DNA from: Adiantum capillus-veneris
Taxonomy: Eukaryota; Streptophyta; Polypodiopsida; Polypodiales; Pteridaceae
DNA: 64,000 nucleotides
Direction: 5' to 3'
Assembly (NCBI GenBank): GCA_014529385.2
Contig: CM043950.1
Coordinates: 149,674,945-149,738,944 of the forward strand
The position numbers were made by a program, and so were the translations under genes. Below, one piece after another: positions 42,627 to 52,105 of this stretch. Position 1 is the first letter of the stretch. Each line of letters begins with the position of its first letter. The notes under the pieces are model-generated. The model ran no database searches and was not told the DNA's origin. It was given only the letters and a program-made list of their open reading frames with translations.

Positions 42627-43460
42627 TTGCTTGTCGACGATTTCGTCATTACTTGCTACCCACGGCCTTTTGTTTTCTTGACGAGTTATGCCTTTTTGCC
42701 ACAGTTAATTAATGGTACTAACATGTCAAATGTGGTGAAGAAATGGGTAATTGAGCTGCAAGAGTTTGAGTTCTCTTTTCTAGTGGAAGATAGTACAAGG
42801 GCTACCCTAGCTGATTTGTTGACCTACAAGGAGAATCCCCTTATTGTTAAGGAAGAGGTGGTGAGAAAGGTAGTTGAAGAAGTGCCACAGATCAGCAATG
42901 CACATGTGTTGTTCTTTGATGGTTCATACAGAAAGAGCCATGATGCAGCTTCAGGGGGTATAGCACTTTATGATCCAGAGGGGAAGCGAGTATGCAAGAG
43001 AGGGTTCAAATTGGATGCTCATAGTAACAATGAGGCTGAATATGCTACTCTGGAAGCCGGATTACACATTTGTTTGGAGCATGGGGTTCGAAGGTTGAGC
43101 ATAAAAGGTGATGCCTTGTTAGTGGTGAAGCAAGTGCTGGGTGTGTGGAAGAGCAAGAACACCTCATTGAAGGAAATGTGCTTCAGAATTAAAGGCCTGT
43201 TAAAAAATTTCGAAGCATGGAGCATCAGACACATTGAACGTGCTCTAAATGGAGAGGCACATGAAGCAGCTCAAGGCATGATTGGGGAGCTATTTGTGTT
43301 GAGGACCACTTTACCTCTTTATCATGGCCGGGAAAGTTTGGCTCAAGAAGAGGAGTTTTTGCTAACAGGAATCATTCCAAAGGAGATTCAGAAGTCTACG
43401 AAGTATGGCTTTGTGTGTAGAGCATATAGGTACAAATTGATTGGGATGTCTTATACATGA
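42627..43460 (+). CDS. Element H second (archaeal-type) RNase H
   Basis: An open 277-codon frame. Its first third is the end of the Ty3 RNase H/tether (KKWVIELQEFEFSFLVE, TLADLLTYKEN). From about residue 93 a new RNase H fold begins: HVLFFDGSYRKSHDAASGGI (catalytic D), NNEAEYATLEAGLHICLEHG (catalytic E), IKGDALLVVKQVLG (catalytic D), then RHIERALNGEAHEAAQGMIG (His region). This extra domain is characteristic of the Tat lineage. The second domain is intact, unlike the rest of the element. Confidence 0.85.
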   Translation: MLVDDFVITCYPRPFVFLTSYAFLPQLINGTNMSNVVKKWVIELQEFEFSFLVEDSTRATLADLLTYKENPLIVKEEVVRKVVEEVPQISNAHVLFFDGSYRKSHDAASGGIALYDPEGKRVCKRGFKLDAHSNNEAEYATLEAGLHICLEHGVRRLSIKGDALLVVKQVLGVWKSKNTSLKEMCFRIKGLLKNFEAWSIRHIERALNGEAHEAAQGMIGELFVLRTTLPLYHGRESLAQEEEFLLTGIIPKEIQKSTKYGFVCRAYRYKLIGMSYT

Positions 43461-44260
43461 AAGGGGCTGATCTCGTGTTGAGACGTGTACCTTGGCGGGA
43501 GGAGCTTTACAGAGTGTTGGAAGAGAATCATGAAGGCGCATGTGGTGGCCATTTTGCTCTAAAGATCACTTGCATAAGATTTTGCAAGAGGGGTATGTAT
43601 GGCCTAGTTTGCACAAGGATGTTCACCATTGGTGTAGGTCTTGCAATAGGTGTCAAGCATTTGGGAAGAGAGTGTTGAAGCCAGAGCTATGAAAAACCAT
43701 TATGGCGTTTGATGTGTTTGAAAAGTGGGGGATTGATGCAATAGGCCCGTTACCTATCACAAGCAGGGGCAAAAGCTATATTTTGACGGCAATGGACTAT
43801 CTTCTAGATGGGCAGAGGCTATAGCAGTAAAACAGATCACTGCAAAGGATGTGGCAAAATTTGTGTATGATGAAATATGTTGCATGTTTGGGGTGCCACT
43901 GGAGCTACTTTCAGATAAGGGACCTGGCTTTAGAGCTAAACTGCTAGATTTTTTATGTGCAAAGATGAAGATTAGGCACCACATACCACTCCTTATTACC
44001 CACAGTGTAATGGCTTAAATGAAAGATTCAATGGTGAGTTGGTACAGATTCTTTCGAAAGTGACAGAGCACCAAGGAAAGAATTGGGATTTGGAATTGCC
44101 TAGTGCATTATGGGCTTACCGTACTTCGGTGAAGACAGGTACATGGTTTACTCTCATTTCATTTGGTGTATGGAAAAGAAGCACTATTGCCTGTGGAAGT
44201 AGAGTTGCTTGCGGTCAAGATGTTAGAGAAGTTGCTTGGGCCGCCTAGTTGTATCATTCT
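43457..44260 (+). pseudogene. Element H integrase
   Basis: Zinc region ENHEGACGGHFALK and a degraded CxxC. Catalytic core: FEKWGIDAIGPLPITSRGKS, AVKQITAKDVAKFVYDEICC, LELLSDKGPGFRAKLLDF, and SALWAYRTSVKTGT near 44110. Several frameshifts. Would insert the cDNA in an active copy. Confidence 0.8.
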
Positions 44261-44407
44261 AGATTGATGATGGTGGAGCAAAGATGAACTGTCTGTGGAG
44301 CAAGCAATGTTGGTGAAGGATGAGGACACCTGTGATGCGGCGAGTCTCATATCGCTCTTTGCTGCTGCGATCATGAATGATCTAGCAGGCTAGGGATGGG
44401 CAAATTA

Positions 44408-45537
44408 TGTCAAGGATGTTTTTGGAGCAAGGGATTGCGCATATGTACATATACATGCATGGTGCATCAAATAAATAATTGCCCATTTTTCAGAGCCAGT
44501 GGTAACGTGGGGCCCACATGTGTACAGGTAGGACAGGTGTACATAGTGCATCGATTTTCACTATTACCAGTACCACTGTGTTTTTTCACAATAAGAAGGA
44601 GTTGGTAGCACGTAAAACTTCTCGAGGAAGCTATCCACGGGCCGACGACATGAGGTAAGCAGGTGCGTCAGATGGCATCGAGTGGCGTCAGGAGGCCGAA
44701 CGGGGTCAATATTTGCACGTGGATGAATACGGACACAAAGTGTGTTTTCTTGTGAGAGTTATGCAGAAAGGTCATCATTAGGACCACTTTTTGGGGCCAC
44801 TTCACGTGGTTGTGAGACGCATTATTGAAAAGAAATGAGTGCCAGGTGTGCGCATGGATGCAGCAGGGTGACAACTATGCACTGCGAGGTCAGTTTTTGG
44901 CCTGTTCGGGGTCCGTTTGAGGTCATCTAAAAGGCCAAGGGTGCCCAACTAAAAGCTAAGTGTGGGAACTGAAAAAACTGAGAGAAGACCAGAAAAAACG
45001 TGGAGAAGAGAGGAGGAACAGCCGCAGGTGTGTTTTTGGGGTTTTTCGGAGCCTGTTTTGGCCGTAAACTGCTCATCCGAGGTCGGATTTGAGCACTTTG
45101 ACATTGTAGACTTGGGTTTTGGGCCGTTCCAACGCGATGGCTGTCCATTTTGCCAAATTCCTCACTCTTTTTCTGCTGTTTGGGCTGTGTAAGTTTCTCC
45201 TATGAGCGAAGCTTCTGCTCCAATTTGTGATTGTATCTGTATCTTTTACCATACTGTATGAGCTATTTGCCCCATTGGTGTTGGCCCAAGCTCATTGTAT
45301 CAAACATCATAAATTCTCCCTTTTTGAGCTGAGTTTTTTGGGTGTGTGTGTGTGTGTGTCTGTGTGGAGTGGGCAACTGGATAGTCTCTCTCCTCTCACT
45401 ACAGAGTGTGTTCCCTGTCTCGGTCAGGTGTGTTGTGTAAGCCGAGTGGTGCCCCAGTGTGTGTGTGTGTGTGTATCATTGCAAGAGTGTGTGTCGGGTC
45501 ATTATAGAGGCGCTGTGTGTGTTTTCATCCCCTCACA
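44408..45537 (+). repeat. 3' LTR of element H
   Basis: TGTCAAGGATGTTTTTGGAG to CCCTCACA, preceded by a short purine-rich AGGGATGGG tract. Matches the 5' LTR along its length. Confidence 0.8.
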
Positions 45538-45541
45538 TCGC

Positions 45542-47100
45542 CATGCAATCATGCATCAGATTGTTATGCTTTGGCTATGTCTAGCTTACATGATGTTAGG
45601 AGCCTCTTTCTTTTGATGAAGCACGAATTCAAAAAATTGGATGGCTGCCATGCAATCAAAATATGATGCACTTATAGAAAATGACACATGGACTTTATGT
45701 GATTTGCCTCCTGGCAAAAAGGCCATTGGTACGAAGTGGGTTCACAAGTTGAAATGCAAGCCGGATGGTGAGATCGATCGCCATAAGGCTCGACTTGTTG
45801 CAAAGGGTTTTGCATAGCAAAAAGACATAGATTATGAAGAGACTTTTGCTCCCACTTTGCGTATGACTACTATGCATTTTCTATGTGCATTGCAGCTCAT
45901 TTTGGTTGGGATGTACATCAATCAGACATTGTTACTGCTTTCTTGAATGGTGACATATTTGAGGAAGGTTTATGTAACGCAGCTCGTGGTTTGGTCATAA
46001 AAGGATAAGAGGACAAAGTGTGCAGATGTAAGAAGGCTTGTATGGGTTGAAGCAATCTCCTCGTGCTTGGTATGAGAAAGCTGACACTCATTTGGGTAAC
46101 AGTCCAACAGAAAGCACATTGTATGTAAAGCGTGAGGTGATGTACTTCTCATTGTGGTTCTTTATGTCGATGATTTGCTGATCACAGCACCAATGAGAGA
46201 CATATTGCTAAATTTAAGGCTGGTCTCAATGCTACTTTCAAGATGAAAGATTTGGACTGTTGCATCATACTTGGGTATACAGTTTAAGGAGTGTGATGGT
46301 AGTATTTCCTTGTGTCAAAAAGTTACATAGAGACATTGCTATGTATTTTGGACTTGAGATTGCAAACCTATTGCCACTTCCATGGAACAGGTTTAAAGTT
46401 GAGTCTACATGATGCTCGCAATCCTGCTGATGTCACTCTTTACAGAAATGATATTGGCTGCCTCATTATGTATGCAACACGAGGCCAGAATTCGTTTGCA
46501 GTCTCACAGTTCAGCAGATTTATGCATAGCCAGGGTCTAAGCATTGGTAGCTGTCAAGAAGGATTTTCCGCTACCTTAGTGGCAACTTTACATCTGGCTT
46601 GTTTTATCCCAAGGGGGATCATTGCTGCCAGACTTACATGCTTTTTCGGATCAGATTGCTGTTTGTTTTGACACGCGAGTGTCCACAAGTGGTTTTTGTT
46701 TCATGCTTGGCAGTTAATGTATATCATGTTGAGCAAGAAGCAACCTACGTGGCCACTTCGAGTTGAGGCTGAGTACAGGGCAGTCTTCACAGCTACGATT
46801 GAGTGTGTATGGCTCAAACGCCTTATGGCTGATTTGGGTGTTGGACAGGACACTGCCAACACTACTACACTGACAGTCAAGCGCATTGGAAGTTGCAGGA
46901 ACCCAGTTTTTCATGCCCGCACAAAGCACATTGAGGTGCATTACCACTATGTCAGGGAGAGCTCTCAGCAGGAGAGATCAGCTTGGCTTATATGCCAACA
47001 CAAACAACGTTGCAGATATTTTCACAAAGGCATTGTCTTGAGAGAAGCTTGAAGCTTTTTGCAAAGCTTTGGGCTTACTCCCCTTTGTGGACTGATCATG
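45542..47100 (+). pseudogene. Element G (copia): RT and RNase H
   Basis: Resumes after H: NWMAAMQSKYDALIENDTWT is recognisable near 45640, then LPPGKKAIGTKWVHKLKCKP, a stop (KGFA stop) and YVDDLLIT near 46170. RNase H: EAEYRAVFTATIEC and NPVFHARTKHIEVHYHYVRE. Multiple indels. The TAG at 46548-46550 occurs at the same place as one in element E. Confidence 0.85.
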
Positions 47101-47158
47101 TCGTCAGGGAATGGCACTTCCCTTTACTCATGTGCCAGTTCTCGTTCACCACATCACT

Positions 47159-47170
47159 CTAGGGGGGATT
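47159..47170 (+). other. Polypurine tract of element G
   Basis: CTAGGGGGGATT directly before the 3' LTR TGTTACC at 47171; the counterpart in E is CCAGGGGGGATT. It primes second-strand synthesis in active copies. Confidence 0.8.
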
Positions 47171-47393
47171 TGTTACCATATACATGTGGTAGTGATGTGT
47201 GTATTACACTAGGACCGCCGGGCATTTTTTCCCTCTTTAGGAGGTTTTTCCCCCGAGAAGTAAATATACGCCCATCACTATAGGGCTATCTATCTTTCCA
47301 TTTCATACTAAGTAATACAGTCTCTATTGTGTGCCTTGAGCTCCTTATCTTCTCCAAGCTATTGTGGTTTCTCTCTGCAACCCTAATTCAACA
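47171..47393 (+). repeat. 3' LTR of element G
   Basis: TGTTACCATATACATGTGGT to CCTAATTCAACA, 223 bases, clearly homologous to the 227-base LTRs of E but more diverged. No 5' LTR is in the window. Confidence 0.85.
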
Positions 47394-47676
47394 CTTTCCA
47401 TGGGGCTCCACCCTCAAGAGCATCTTGCCTTTCCATGCTTTTCTTCGCATGGGTCTCCACTCTTTATTTATTGAAGTAATAATTACCTTTAGTTAGAAAA
47501 TGGGATGGCCAATAATAATGTTAAGTCAATAAAGTAAAAGGAGGCCCTCCTTGTCTCCTCTCTCTCTCTCTCCCCCTCAACCCACCACCTCTTTGTCCTC
47601 TCTCTCTCTTCTTGGCTGAAAATTCAGCTTGTCCTCTCTTTTTCTCTCTCTTTGGCAACAAAAATCTCTCTCTTCT

Positions 47677-47714
<38 letters not shown>

Positions 47715-47907
47715 ACCAAGAGCATACTCTCTCTCTCTCTCTCGCTCTCTCTCTCTCTCTCATCTCTCTCTTCTCTCTCTTCTCTCTCTCTCATCTTTCT
47801 CAAGCTCTCCATGACTGAAAATTCTCTCCTTCTCTTGAGCTCTCCAAGACTGAAAATTATCTCCTCTCTCTCTCTCTCTCTCTCACTCTCTCTCTCCTCT
47901 CAAATAA
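47394..47907. other. Non-coding, CT/CA-rich
   Basis: The first ~120 bases may be an LTR tail of another element (CATGGGTCTCCACTC, TTTATTTATTGAAG). From 47555 the plus strand is pyrimidine-rich with (CT)n, (CA)n at 47681-47707 and TCTCTC runs. Open frames are repeat artefacts. Confidence 0.6.
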
Positions 47908-47976
47908 GAGGTCTTGAGTTCAACTCTCCTCGTCGATAGATCTTTAAGGTCTCTTGGGATAGTTTCCTAAGACGTT
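47908..47976 (+). mobile_element. SINE-like fragment, second copy
   Basis: GGTCTTGAGTTCAACTCTCC then TCGTCGATAGATCTTTAAGG and TAGTTTCCTAAGACGTTA match 18925-18998. The B-box-like core is AGTTCAACTC. Same caveats as for the first copy. Confidence 0.35.
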
Positions 47977-48027
47977 AAAATGCTCTTCTTCTTCTTCTTT
48001 TTCTTCTCTCTCTCTCTCTCTTCCTCT

Positions 48028-48059
<32 letters not shown>

Positions 48060-48245
48060 CCTCTACAAAAAAATCAATGGTGTTCTCCCTTTGTTCTCTC
48101 TCTCTCTCACACGCACAATGCATGCACACATACACACGACCTCTCTCTCCAAATTTCTCTCTCAATGAACCCTCTCTCTCTCTCTCTCTCTCTACCTACA
48201 TCTCGGATCAGCCATAAGCTAATAAACTGTTTTTTCAACTGCATA
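47977..48245. repeat. (CT)n / (CA)n-rich tract
   Basis: Interrupted CTTCTT, (CT)n and CA runs on both sides of CTACAAAAAAATCAATGG. No gene. Confidence 0.8.
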
Positions 48246-48301
48246 CACTCACATACACATACGCACACACCGCCTACACACACACAAGCACACACATATA
48301 T

Positions 48302-48490
48302 CACTATAACAAAAAAGGTGTCATCGACGTATATATCGACGTTAACGTCGCTATCTACGTCCCTGTAAAACTGTCGAAATCCTGCGTTGATATATGCAGG
48401 AAAGGATTTATTTGCGATGCAGATAGCGACGCAGCTATAGACATAGATAGCGACATAGATTCCGACGAAATATAGACGCATATATCGACG
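48302..48490. mobile_element. CACTA-like / foldback element remnant
   Basis: Starts CACTATAACAAAAAAGGTG, a CACTA-type terminus. It contains repeated CGACGTATATATCGACG, GTCGCTATCTACGTC, AGCGACGCAG and ATAGCGACATAG motifs. The left third is roughly the inverted complement of the right third (…GCGACATAGATTCCGACG…CGCATATATCGACGACC), giving a long imperfect hairpin. No clear right terminus (TTATAGTG) was found. Confidence 0.45.
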
Positions 48491-48511
48491 ACCATAATAG
48501 AAAAAAAAAAA

Positions 48512-48597
48512 TCTTGGCAGAGGACATGTAGCCTGGCTGTGCCCAGTGAAAGATGGACACAGCCACCACAGCCAGACTTCCTGCCCTCTGCCCAAGA
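48512..48597. repeat. Inverted repeat with 30 bp arms
   Basis: TCTTGGCAGAGGACATGTAG plus CCTGGCTGTG (from 48512) is mirrored by CACAGCCAGACTTCCTG plus CCCTCTGCCCAAGA (to 48597), with a few mismatches and a 24-base loop. It lies between the CACTA-like remnant and the LTR of A. Confidence 0.7.
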
Positions 48598-48648
48598 AAG
48601 CGAGCGCACCAAAATCAACCGTGCTTCCGCAAAAATTTTAGCAGAGTC

Positions 48649-49592
48649 TGTTGAGCCAGCAGAGGATCACACCCACATTTTTGCTCACACTCATCATTTT
48701 GTAACCATTGATTGTAATAAATGTCTTTCCGACATTAATTTTGATTTGAGCCATTCATTAAGTAACGGGACTCAATTGAGTTTCTAGCTTGTAATTCCGA
48801 AGTAATTTCACTTGTTGATGTAATTAGTTAGAGATGTTCTCACCTCCAAGGCTGAGGTATATAAGCCAAAGTTTTTGTAACCTAGGGGTATTCAGATTAT
48901 TAATCAAAGTGAGTTTTTGAGCGCCGTGACTGTGTCTGAGAGAGAGTGAGAGAGAGAGAGAGAGAGTCATATCTACTTGCTACGCGAGCTACGGAGCCGC
49001 CATTGGAGAAGCGACACCGCCATTGTGTTAGCAACGGCGAGAGCTACGCACAGATACCAAGAGTGCGCGCTATCGGCTTCTATGTGTGGTAAGTTCCTAC
49101 GAGCTTCGGTGTGAGTTTTCTTCCAACTCGTGTGTCGGAATGGAGCGTGCAGCATATCTATAGAACCACAACGAGTAGAGCTACACATTGGTACCATCGG
49201 GGTCAAGTTTCGGTCACCTGTATTTTTCGGCCTGTCTTCATACGCGTTTACCGCACGGAGTGGTTATGGGTTGATTTTGCAGTTCAAGTCTTTAGGGTGT
49301 TGTTCTTACCTAGTGTATAGACTTCCCCTTGAGTTTGAGATCGATTCAATGATTCTAGATCCTGTTTCGTATAGCATTCGTTCGTAGTACGGATTTCAGT
49401 CACTTGCGTATTTTAGAACTTAGATTTGATTTCCTTAGTAGTGATTGTCATTAGAAGGTCGAGTAGGTGATTTGACACCCACCTAGTTGTTTCCATGCGC
49501 CTGCGGGTCAAGCTCCGTCCTCGTCTGACAAATTCTGTTGTTGGTTGAGTTCTCGCTATTTAGCTTCCGCTAGCGGCGTAACCGCCTTAACA
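48649..49592 (+). repeat. 5' LTR of element A
   Basis: The end is set by TTAACA two bases before the PBS. The start (TGTTGAGCC at 48649) is a guess because the 3' LTR is not in the window. Contains the TATA box 48859-48866 and a short (GA)n at 48938-48966. Confidence 0.5.
48859..48866 (+). promoter_or_regulatory. TATA box in LTR of element A
   Basis: TATATAAG in GGCTGAGGTATATAAGCC, about 730 bases before the LTR end. Consistent with an RNA polymerase II start a little downstream. Confidence 0.55.
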
Positions 49593-49594
49593 TT

Positions 49595-49611
49595 TGGCGC
49601 CGTGCCGGGGA
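49595..49611 (+). promoter_or_regulatory. Primer-binding site of element A (tRNA-Asp)
   Basis: TGGCGCCGTGCCGGGGA. The exact complement of the plant tRNA-Asp(GUC) 3' end is TGGCGCCGTTGCCGGGGA, so one T is missing. The position two bases after the LTR end supports it. Confidence 0.85.
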
Positions 49612-50125
49612 CGAGAGCCCTAAGTAGGTGACCTTAGACTAATCCTACGAGGTGAGTCGTATAAACTACTTTGTATACTTTAGTTAGAAAAGATCTAGGA
49701 GTGGTGGACTCCGAAGATCTCGAGAGATACTAGGAAGTGGGGTATTCCTGGGTCTTCCGTGTTGACAGTATTTTTAGATTAGCTTAGAATTGTTTGTTGT
49801 TTTGTTGGTGTTGAGTAGTTGTTGATAGAAGAAGAGTTTGCTAGTCCGTGAGTGGCAGTGGATCTCTTTAAAATCACAATTACCAAACCCATTTTATGAT
49901 TAGGAATAGCTTAGGTAGGACTTCATTTGATCCTGATCTAGAGCTAGTAATCATTGGAGTATTTGCTTGATATGGTTGATTGCATGTTAGATCACTAAAC
50001 CGTCGAGTTAGTAGTGAAACTTGCAATAAACAAAGTCAGAGAAATTTTCTGTGTATCTGGGAGTTGCTGAGCACTAGAGGAAGCTTTAGGAAGGATTCTG
50101 TGCCAAAAAATTGGAAATCTGCAAC

Positions 50126-50155
50126 TTTAGACATCATACGCGTATGATGTCTAAA
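50126..50155. repeat. Palindrome copy 1 (30 bp perfect)
   Basis: A perfect inverted repeat: TTTAGACATCATACG followed by its exact reverse complement. No loop. Contains ACGCGT at its centre. Confidence 0.95.
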
Positions 50156-50417
50156 TGACCAAACAGAGACCAAAACAGAAATTTTGACTTTACCAGAGTG
50201 TTCAAAAGGGGGGTTATACCCTAATTTCAACTTAAAACAAGAGCATTAACACTCAAAGAAACCCAAAAAGACAAGTCGGAGTCCAAGAAACGCAAAGAAG
50301 AGGAAAGTTTGGATTCCGATCTTGTTTTTACATTCAAACCTGACAAAAAACACTTGAAACTCAATTATAAACATTGGAGAAGGCTTAAAACCAAGAATAG
50401 TCAAAATCTGGGACAAA

Positions 50418-50441
50418 AGACATCATACACGTATAATGTCT
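50418..50441. repeat. Palindrome copy 2 (two mismatched pairs)
   Basis: AGACATCATACACGTATAAT then GTCT. The centre ACGCGT has become ACACGT, and one arm carries a further G-to-A change. Confidence 0.9.
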
Positions 50442-50540
50442 TTTGGCACATCCACTGCTTATTTTTGATATCTGACCTGACAAGATTGTTACAAGCACTG
50501 TAGGAAGCATAAATATCAAGTTTTGACCCAAATTGATGAA

Positions 50541-50568
50541 AAAGACATCATACGCGTATGATGTCTTT
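50541..50568. repeat. Palindrome copy 3 (28 bp perfect)
   Basis: AAAGACATCATACG plus its reverse complement, preceded by ATTGATGAA as in copy 7 at 62807. Confidence 0.95.
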
Positions 50569-50824
50569 GACCTAATTTTGGACATATTTTGATACTTTGC
50601 CAACACAGATCCATTGTAATAGCTGTCTAGAGGTTATATTTCAAGTTTCATCCCATTTGGATCACAATTGACCCAAAACAAGTCAAAAGCGAAAAATTGC
50701 CAAGAAAAGCCTAAATTAGCCATAACTTGCTCAAACAGAGTTCAAACTGAATTTTGTGAGTGGAAAGAGCATAAGGGGGCTACTGAGAGTGAGCATAACC
50801 AAAATAGTCCAAATCTGTGAAAAA

Positions 50825-50848
50825 AGACATCATACGCGTATAATGTCT
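50825..50848. repeat. Palindrome copy 4 (one mismatch)
   Basis: AGACATCATACGCGTATAAT then GTCT; one arm has A for G. Confidence 0.9.
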
Positions 50849-51013
50849 TTTTCAGCATAACTGCAACAAAATTCTCACTTGATGAAACAGAAGTTGTCCA
50901 ACTGACAAGATTAAACAATTGACCAGGTATCAATCAGTTTGGATCAATTCTGACCACAAAAACTTGGGGAAAACAAATTGCCGAGAGGGAAAAGTTAAAG
51001 TCCTTTAGGGGAA

Positions 51014-52105
51014 TTGATGAATTTGAGATCGAGCAGGAATCTCCAGAATAACCAACCAAAACAAGGGGAACCAGCAAGTGTCATATCAACCGAGGGAAGT
51101 GTAAACCAAAGTTGGGTGCAACCATTAGAGCTGATCTTTGAAGGAAGTGTCTCTGATACTTCTTCGGAGAGATCTTACGAGATTTTCACCGAACACGTGG
51201 AACACCTGAACCTGAACAACAGAGAAAATATGGCAGCAGGATCATCAAACCCTTCCGCCACAATGAAGCTATTGTTCATAAAATATCAGTACGACAATGA
51301 GCAAGGTGCCAAGATCTACAAGGATGGAATGGACCGCTATTGTGTGAAGATAGAAGATAGACCTAGTGAGTTCAAGGACTTAGTGCCTGTGAGCTATAGC
51401 GGAGATAGATATCTAGATGACGAGGGTACCATGTACTTGGTAGTCCTAAACCCTAACATTGTGGACAAGTGGGGATTGATGGGCACCAAAGCCAAAGTAG
51501 ATGAAGAACTTGAGGAGAAAGCACCAATAATGAACTTCCCTGATGCGAGGTTAAGAAGAGAGAATGAAACTACAAGGATCAACACTGATAACATCTATGT
51601 GGGGCTATACAAATATAATAATGGGGAGCAAGATCTCTATTATAGATGTGAAGAACCCTACACCGGAGAGTTGACAGACCGAAAAAGACTTTATGTCTTT
51701 ACCTACACAGAGGGATCGGAAGTGAAAATTGCCGCTTACGACAAGTATGGGAGGCAATACTCAACAATGGGCAAGAAAGAATTAGAAGGATATACATACT
51801 TTGGGGGACCACTACATCAGTATTATGTTACTTCTAGCTCACAAAGACCAGCACCAACAAATGGAGTGCAAAACTCAATGACAACAGGAGGACAAAGAAC
51901 TCAGGTTGCTGACTCTTTCAGCCAACCTCCGTACTCGAAGCCCGGACCAATGGGATCATTACCCATTCCAGAGAGTCAATGGATACAAATCGAGGTAGTG
52001 CAGTTCCAATCCACACATATACCACTCCAGGTCCAAGGTTCGAAGCGGAACCATCACATTTACCTCCTAGTACTAGATTCAGGGCAGGGGAACCGACACG
52101 GGTAA
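51014..52105 (+). CDS. Element A gag region, ORF 1 (unusual N-terminal module)
   Basis: A 363-codon frame from ATG 51014 (MMNLRSSRNLQNNQPKQGEP). Acidic, Ser-rich first 70 residues are followed by a compact segment, LFIKYQYDNEQGAKIYKDGM then FKDLVPVSYSGDRYLDDEGT and KRLYVFTYTEGSEVKIAAYD, with many Tyr and alternating hydrophobics that look like a beta-rich fold. I do not recognise a family. The last ~45 residues overlap gag ORF 2 in another frame and look non-coding. So the natural product is probably ORF 1 joined to ORF 2 by a frame change near 51970, either a mutation or a programmed shift. Confidence 0.6.
   Translation: MMNLRSSRNLQNNQPKQGEPASVISTEGSVNQSWVQPLELIFEGSVSDTSSERSYEIFTEHVEHLNLNNRENMAAGSSNPSATMKLLFIKYQYDNEQGAKIYKDGMDRYCVKIEDRPSEFKDLVPVSYSGDRYLDDEGTMYLVVLNPNIVDKWGLMGTKAKVDEELEEKAPIMNFPDARLRRENETTRINTDNIYVGLYKYNNGEQDLYYRCEEPYTGELTDRKRLYVFTYTEGSEVKIAAYDKYGRQYSTMGKKELEGYTYFGGPLHQYYVTSSSQRPAPTNGVQNSMTTGGQRTQVADSFSQPPYSKPGPMGSLPIPESQWIQIEVVQFQSTHIPLQVQGSKRNHHIYLLVLDSGQGNRHG

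Larger units (their letters stand above)
37577..45537 (+). mobile_element. Element H: Ty3/gypsy with dual RNase H (Tat-like), degenerate
   Basis: LTRs 37577-38717 and 44408-45537 are flanked by TCGC (37573-37576 and 45538-45541). PBS at 38724, then gag, protease, RT, RNase H, a second archaeal-type RNase H and integrase, in that order. RT before integrase makes it Ty3/gypsy. An extra RNase H between RT-RH and integrase is known from the plant Tat lineage. Many frameshifts and stops. It splits copia element G in the region between integrase and RT. Confidence 0.85.
49612..51013 (+). other. Element A leader, non-coding, with palindrome cluster
   Basis: 1.4 kb between PBS and the first gag ORF with no coding signal. 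Four copies of the palindrome ACATCATACGCGTATGATGT (or near-copies) are centred at 50140, 50429, 50554 and 50836. Intervening text is A-rich with recurring 'ccaaaa' and 'caagttttgaccc' phrases. Confidence 0.75.
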
